Shown: positions 8,208-11,498 of the stretch, piece after piece | Numbering within the stretch: position 1 is the first letter of the stretch | How the letters are laid out: every line of letters starts with the position of its first letter | NCBI GenBank assembly: GCA_049515555.1 | Contig: JBEKTY010000212.1 | Span: 1-11,498, forward strand | Direction of reading: 5' to 3' | Length of the DNA stretch: 11,498 nucleotides | From: JBEKTY01 sp049515555 | Lineage (GTDB): Bacteria; Planctomycetota; Planctomycetia; Pirellulales; Thermoguttaceae | Position numbers and translations under genes: made by a program | The notes under the pieces: generated by a model | What the model saw: only the letters and a program-made list of their open reading frames with translations | Database searches by the model: none | Told to the model about the DNA's origin: nothing

Positions 8208-8278
8208 GCCACTGCTGGCTTGTCCAGCAGTGTGGAACCATCACCGTGCGCAACACTGCTGGACAAGCCAGCAGTGGC
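8208..8278 (+). repeat. REP-like pair of hairpins forming a 26-bp perfect inverted repeat
   Basis: The arms at 8208-8233 and 8253-8278 are exact reverse complements over 26 bases, separated by 19 bases. After one mismatch a further GGG/CCC pairing extends the stem (8204-8206 with 8280-8282). Each arm is itself a hairpin with a perfect 9-bp stem: CACTGCTGG, a 5-base loop, CCAGCAGTG. The left hairpin is 8210-8232 with loop CTTGT, and the right is 8254-8276 with loop ACAAG. This is two head-to-head copies of one small palindromic unit, the arrangement of bacterial REP/BIME elements. It covers the first GTG (8246) of the downstream open frame and lies in the probable leader of the alsS-like gene. 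Confidence 0.9.
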
Positions 8279-8306
8279 ACCCCCAAGATCGTAAAGCCCC
8301 ATCTAC

Positions 8307-8372
8307 GTGAAAGACTACACGAGCGCGGTTCCGCCGCCAACCGTACTTCACTTTGCGCTGGAAGTGATGTGA
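8307..8372 (+). CDS. Possible 21-residue leader peptide overlapping the alsS-like start
   Basis: A GTG at 8307 opens a 21-codon frame ending at TGA 8370-8372, which overlaps the GTG start at 8369-8371 by two bases. Its peptide begins VKDYTSAVPPP and ends TVLHFALEVM. The overlap is the geometry of translational coupling, and branched-chain residues (Val, Leu) are frequent in its second half. No ribosome binding site is seen before it, and such short frames arise easily by chance. It could equally be non-coding leader. Confidence 0.2.
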   Translation: MKDYTSAVPPPTVLHFALEVM

Positions 8373-10000
8373 AAGCTGCCGAACTTTTCGTGCGCTGCCT
8401 GGAAAACGAGGGCGTGGAAGCAATCTTCGGCCTTCCGGGCGAGGAGAACATCGACCTGCTGGACGTCCTGCTGGACAGCAAGATCCGCTTCATCAGCGTG
8501 CGTCACGAGCAGGCGGCGGCTTTCATGGCCGACGTTTACGGCCGGGTGACCGGCCGGGCCGGCGTGTGCCTGGCCACGCTCGGCCCGGGGGCCACCAATC
8601 TGGTAACCGGCGTGGCCGACGCCAACATGGACCACGCCCCGCTGGTCGCTATCACCGGCCAGGCGCCGACCACCCAGATGCACAAGGAGAGCCACCAGCG
8701 GCTGGACCTGGTGAACCTGTTCCGGCCGATCTCGAAGTTCTGCACGCAGGTGATCGAGCCGGAGACGATCCCCGAGGTGGTCCGCAAGGCGTTCAAGATC
8801 GCGCAGGGCGAGAAGCCCGGCGTGAGTTATATCGACCTGCCCGAGAACGTGGCGAAGATGGAGGTGGCGGACCATGCGCCGCTGCCGGTGCGGCGGGCCT
8901 GGCCGCCGCTGCCCGCGATGGAGGCCGTGGGTCGGGCGGCCGAGCTCATCTCCAAGGCCAAGTATCCGCTGATCCTGGCCGGCAACGGGGTGATCCGGGC
9001 CCGGGCCAGCGAACAGCTCATCCGCTTCGGCGAAAAGCTGAACATCCCCGTGGTCAATACCTTCATGGCCAAGGGCGTAATCCCCTTCTCCCACTCGCTG
9101 TGGCTGGGCGCGGTGGGGCTGAAGGCCCGCGACTACGTCGCCTGCGGCTTCGATCGGGCCGACGTGATCATCTGCGTGGGCTACGATATGGTCGAGTACC
9201 ACGCCAACCGCTTCCATGCCGAGACGGACCGGCCGATCGTGCACATCGACGCGGCCCCCGCCGAGGTGGACGAGCATTACATCCCGGCCGTCGAGGTGGT
9301 GGGCGAGATCGGGGCCGCCCTCGAGGCCATTGCCCAGCGCGCCCGGCGGCAAGCCCATTTCCCCGCCAGCCTGTGGCAGGCGATCATGGACGAGCTCTCC
9401 GAATACGCTTTCGACGAGAGCTTCCCCATCAAGCCGCAGCGGCTGGTGTGGGACTTGCAGCGGACGTTCGCCGCCCGCTCCACGGTGATCTGCGACGTGG
9501 GCGCGCACAAGATGTGGATGGCCCGCATGTATCAGCCCGAGCGCCCCAACACCTGCATCATCTCCAACGGCTTCGCGGCCATGGGGATCGCCCTGCCGGG
9601 GGCCATCGCCGCCAAGCTCGCCTTCCCCAACCGCACCGTGGCGGCCGTCACCGGCGACGCCGGGTTCATGATGAACTCCCAGGAGATCGAGACCGCGCTT
9701 AGGATCGGCACGCCCATCGTCATCGTGATCTGGAACGACTCCGGCTACGGCCTGATCGCCTGGCACCAGCTCAAGGAGTTCGGCCGGACCAGCGGCGTCG
9801 ATTTCGGCAACCCCGACTTCGTCAAGTACGCTGAGAGCTTCGGGGCCAAGGGCTATCGCGTGGGGGCCGCCGACGAGCTGATGCCCATACTCAACGAGGC
9901 CGTCGCGTCGCAGACCGTGGCCGTGGTCGACGTGCCCGTGGATTACTCGGAAAACATGAAACTCACCGAGAAGCTGAGCAAGCTAGTCTGCCCGGTGTGA
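8369..10000 (+). CDS. alsS: Acetolactate synthase, catabolic AlsS-type (thiamine diphosphate enzyme)
   Basis: A 543-residue thiamine-diphosphate enzyme expected to join two pyruvates into 2-acetolactate with loss of CO2, in the cytoplasm. The three usual domains are present: pyrimidine-binding (about 1-165, with the activating glutamate E47 in VRHEQAAAFMA), central (about 185-325), and cofactor-binding (about 355-540). The diphosphate/metal motif begins GDAGFMMN at 429-436 and ends at WND 455-457; the usual GDG is GDA here. The C-terminal stretch SGVDFGNPDFVKYAESFGAKG and VPVDYSENMKL closely resembles Bacillus-type AlsS rather than anabolic IlvB, which suggests the FAD-independent branch. The open frame extends to GTG 8246, but those 41 extra codons run through the inverted repeat and look non-coding. 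The GTG at 8369 gives the typical start MKAAELFVRCLENEG, with GGAAG only 4 bases before it. No ilvN, ilvC or alsD is adjacent; an aldehyde dehydrogenase follows. The family is secure, but the in vivo substrate is less so. Confidence 0.88.
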   Translation: MKAAELFVRCLENEGVEAIFGLPGEENIDLLDVLLDSKIRFISVRHEQAAAFMADVYGRVTGRAGVCLATLGPGATNLVTGVADANMDHAPLVAITGQAPTTQMHKESHQRLDLVNLFRPISKFCTQVIEPETIPEVVRKAFKIAQGEKPGVSYIDLPENVAKMEVADHAPLPVRRAWPPLPAMEAVGRAAELISKAKYPLILAGNGVIRARASEQLIRFGEKLNIPVVNTFMAKGVIPFSHSLWLGAVGLKARDYVACGFDRADVIICVGYDMVEYHANRFHAETDRPIVHIDAAPAEVDEHYIPAVEVVGEIGAALEAIAQRARRQAHFPASLWQAIMDELSEYAFDESFPIKPQRLVWDLQRTFAARSTVICDVGAHKMWMARMYQPERPNTCIISNGFAAMGIALPGAIAAKLAFPNRTVAAVTGDAGFMMNSQEIETALRIGTPIVIVIWNDSGYGLIAWHQLKEFGRTSGVDFGNPDFVKYAESFGAKGYRVGAADELMPILNEAVASQTVAVVDVPVDYSENMKLTEKLSKLVCPV

Positions 10001-10009
10001 CGGGGCAGA

Positions 10010-10036
10010 AGTCAGAAGCCAGGAGTCAGAAGCCAG
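10010..10036 (+). repeat. 13-bp direct repeat, two copies
   Basis: AGTCAGAAGCCAG occurs at 10010-10022 and again at 10024-10036, a 14-base period, starting ten bases after the alsS-like stop. The internal pattern is itself built of GAAGYCA-like heptamers, as in short tandemly repeated sequences of some bacteria. Confidence 0.8.
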
Positions 10037-10044
10037 AATATCAG

Positions 10045-10123
10045 GGTGGGACAAGCCCGAGCGCAGTCCCACCATGAACCCGTGATGATCTGAAATGGTG
10101 GGGCTCGCTGCGCTCGACCCACC
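10045..10123 (+). repeat. Two related GGTGGG/CCCACC hairpins in opposite orientation
   Basis: The first hairpin is GGTGGGAC (10045-10052) with GTCCCACC (10066-10073) and a 13-base loop. The second is GGTGGG (10097-10102) with CCCACC (10118-10123). The core CTGCGCTCG is present in the second on the plus strand and in the first on the minus strand, so they look like two inverted copies of one palindromic family. They are 23 bases apart. There is no T-run after either, so simple intrinsic terminators are not supported. Confidence 0.75.
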
Positions 10124-10132
10124 CTACTGCTG

Positions 10133-10169
10133 CCCCCAAATCCCTAAATCCCCAAATCCCCAAATCCCT
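10133..10169 (-). repeat. Tandem octamer tract with G-quadruplex potential on the minus strand
   Basis: AAATCCCY is repeated four times without interruption (10138-10145, 10146-10153, 10154-10161, 10162-10169), preceded by CCCCC at 10133-10137. The minus strand therefore carries five G-runs of 3 to 5 separated by 4 or 5 bases, a standard quadruplex pattern. It ends 5 bases before the aldehyde dehydrogenase start. Confidence 0.8.
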
Positions 10170-10174
10170 GCCAC

Positions 10175-11498
10175 GTGACCGAGCATTTCGCACTAATGGT
10201 TCCGGGCGGGCGGCCGATGGCCGAGCCGGCGGTGGTCCGCGCGCCGCTGGACGGCGCGGCGATCGCTACGGTGGAACAAGTGGACCGCGGCGGGGTGGAG
10301 CAGGCCCTGGCCACGGCCCAGGCGCTGTTTTGCGACCGCGATGGATGGCTCAGCCCGGATCGCCGCATCGAGATCCTCCGCCAGACCGCCGAGCGCATGC
10401 GGCAGTGCCGCGACTGGCTGGCCCTCGAGGCGGCACGCGAGGGCGGCAAGCCGCTGGTGGATTCGCTGGTCGAGGCCGATCGGGCCGTGGATAGCATCCG
10501 CCTGTGCGCCGAGCACTTGCGGGTCTCTGCGGGCGCGGAGGTGCCCATGGGGCGGACCGCCGGGGCCGGCGGCCGGCTGGCCTTCACCCATCACGAGCCG
10601 ATCGGCCCGGTGCTGGCCTTCAGCGCGTTCAATCATCCGCTGAACCTGATTGCGCACCAGGTGGGGCCGGCCATCGCCGCCGGCTGCCCGGTGATCGTCA
10701 AGCCCGCCAAGGCCACGCCCCTGTCGTGCCTGCGGCTGGTGCGGATCCTGCGGGAATGCGGGCTGCCGGAGGCCTGGTGCCAGCCGCTGGTGACCACCGG
10801 CGCCGAGCTGTCGCAGCAGATGGCGTCCGACCCGCGGATCGGCTTCTTCAGCTTCATCGGCAGCGGCAAGGTGGGCTGGATGCTGCGCTCGAGGCTGGCC
10901 CCGGGGGTGCGCTGCTCGCTGGAGCACGGCGGGGTGGCCCCGGTAATCGTAGCCGCCGACGCCGACCTGGACTACGCCCTTCCGCTGTTGGTCAAGGGCG
11001 GTTTCTATCATGCCGGCCAGGTGTGCGTGTCGGTGCAGCGGATCTTCGCCCAGCGGCCGATCGCTCGTGTGCTGGCCGAGCGACTGGCCCGCTCGGCCGA
11101 GCGGCTGAAGGTGGGCGACCCCACGCTCATGGAGACCGAGGTAGGCCCGCTCATCCGGCCGCAGGAGGTTGTGCGGGTGGATGAATGGGTGCAGGAGGCC
11201 GCTGGCGGCGGCGGCGCGCTGCTCTGCGGGGGCCGGGCCCTCTCGCCCACCTGCTACGCGCCCACGGTGCTCTTGGATCCGCCGGCCACCAGCCGCGTCA
11301 TGACGCACGAGGTCTTCGGGCCGGTGGTTTGCGTGGCCGCCTTCGACGAGCTGGACGAGGCCATCGGCCGGGCCAACGGCCTGCCCTACGCCTTCCAGGC
11401 CGCCGTGTTCACGCGGGACTTGGATACCGCCTTGCGGGCTTCACGCCGCCTGAACGCCTCGGCCGTGATGATCAACGACCACACCGCCTTCCGCGTCG
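10175..11498 (+). CDS. NAD(P)-dependent aldehyde dehydrogenase, 3' end outside window
   Basis: The 441 codons visible encode an aldehyde dehydrogenase superfamily enzyme, oxidising an unknown aldehyde to an acid in the cytoplasm. Expected active-site parts are present: FNHP with N153, VKPAKATP with K176, the cofactor-turn motif FIGSGKVG at 227-234, the general base E250 in LEHGG, the nucleophile C284 in AGQVCVSVQR, and HEVFGPVV at 378-385. The full family length is about 475-480, so roughly 35-40 residues are missing at the window edge. The start is uncertain. GTG 10175 gives MTEHFALMVPGG and keeps an LMVPG stretch that is typical near the N-terminus of this type; ATG 10196 would cut into it. 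Neither has a clear ribosome binding site. GQVCVSVQR resembles the lactaldehyde/phosphonoacetaldehyde-type branch, but the substrate cannot be set from this. It lies 174 bases after the AlsS-type gene on the same strand, which hints at a shared pathway. Confidence 0.93.
   Translation, partial: MTEHFALMVPGGRPMAEPAVVRAPLDGAAIATVEQVDRGGVEQALATAQALFCDRDGWLSPDRRIEILRQTAERMRQCRDWLALEAAREGGKPLVDSLVEADRAVDSIRLCAEHLRVSAGAEVPMGRTAGAGGRLAFTHHEPIGPVLAFSAFNHPLNLIAHQVGPAIAAGCPVIVKPAKATPLSCLRLVRILRECGLPEAWCQPLVTTGAELSQQMASDPRIGFFSFIGSGKVGWMLRSRLAPGVRCSLEHGGVAPVIVAADADLDYALPLLVKGGFYHAGQVCVSVQRIFAQRPIARVLAERLARSAERLKVGDPTLMETEVGPLIRPQEVVRVDEWVQEAAGGGGALLCGGRALSPTCYAPTVLLDPPATSRVMTHEVFGPVVCVAAFDELDEAIGRANGLPYAFQAAVFTRDLDTALRASRRLNASAVMINDHTAFRV

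Noticed and set aside
8246..8368. N-terminal extension of the alsS-like protein from GTG 8246
   Set aside because: These 41 codons run through the inverted repeat and give a sequence unlike any AlsS N-terminus; family members start at the position of GTG 8369.
8348..9766. A 472-codon minus-strand open frame across the alsS-like gene
   Set aside because: It is antisense to an enzyme with intact catalytic motifs, and no family is recognisable in the translation.
10045..10073. Hairpin after the alsS-like gene as an intrinsic terminator
   Set aside because: There is no T-run after the stem, and a related hairpin follows in opposite orientation, so a repeat element explains it better.
10001..10174. 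CRISPR array in the repeat-rich gap
   Set aside because: The repeats are of three different kinds, very short or directly tandem, with no regular unique spacers.
10193..11308. A 371-codon minus-strand open frame across the aldehyde dehydrogenase
   Set aside because: The sense frame carries the full set of aldehyde dehydrogenase motifs; the antisense product is compositionally biased and unrecognised.

Overview
The window looks like a stretch of a high-GC planctomycete chromosome, possibly Pirellulales-like or from an uncultured relative. This rests on gene style rather than on any rRNA. The signs are a giant membrane Ser/Thr kinase with a zinc ribbon and a J-like N-terminus, a PQQ-type beta-propeller protein with a methyltransferase-like N-terminus, a secreted ThuA-domain protein, and intergenic spaces full of small palindromes and short tandem repeats. 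No tRNA, rRNA, CRISPR array, insertion sequence or phage gene was seen.

Layout. Positions 1-106 hold no recognisable gene. Positions 107-4012 (minus strand) encode a 1301-residue transmembrane Ser/Thr kinase whose C-terminal part looks like a right-handed beta-helix. The 443-base gap between this gene and the divergently read propeller gene holds a degraded NHL-repeat fragment (4043-4351) and a good sigma70-like promoter (4348-4374). Positions 4456-7383 (plus) encode a predicted lipoprotein or secreted double PQQ-like propeller. It is followed after 30 bases by a secreted ThuA-like protein (7414-8139), and the two probably form an operon. The 229-base gap 8140-8368 carries a possible promoter, a 26-bp perfect inverted repeat made of two REP-like hairpins, and a tiny open frame overlapping the next start. 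Positions 8369-10000 encode an AlsS-type thiamine-diphosphate acetolactate synthase. The 174-base gap 10001-10174 is a mosaic of three unrelated repeat types. Positions 10175-11498 encode an NAD(P)-dependent aldehyde dehydrogenase that runs off the window end.

How the genes may work together. The propeller and ThuA proteins both carry export signals and are probably an envelope pair, with carbohydrate-related work as the usual guess for ThuA. The AlsS-like enzyme and the aldehyde dehydrogenase read in the same direction and may form a two-step carbonyl pathway. No acetolactate decarboxylase, ketol-acid reductoisomerase or small regulatory subunit is visible next to them, so neither butanediol fermentation nor branched-chain amino-acid synthesis is supported by context. 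The kinase is a separate, divergently transcribed unit.

The items most worth follow-up are the AlsS/ALDH pair, the degenerate methyltransferase-like domain on an exported propeller, the composition shift inside the kinase gene, and the stacked palindromic repeats.
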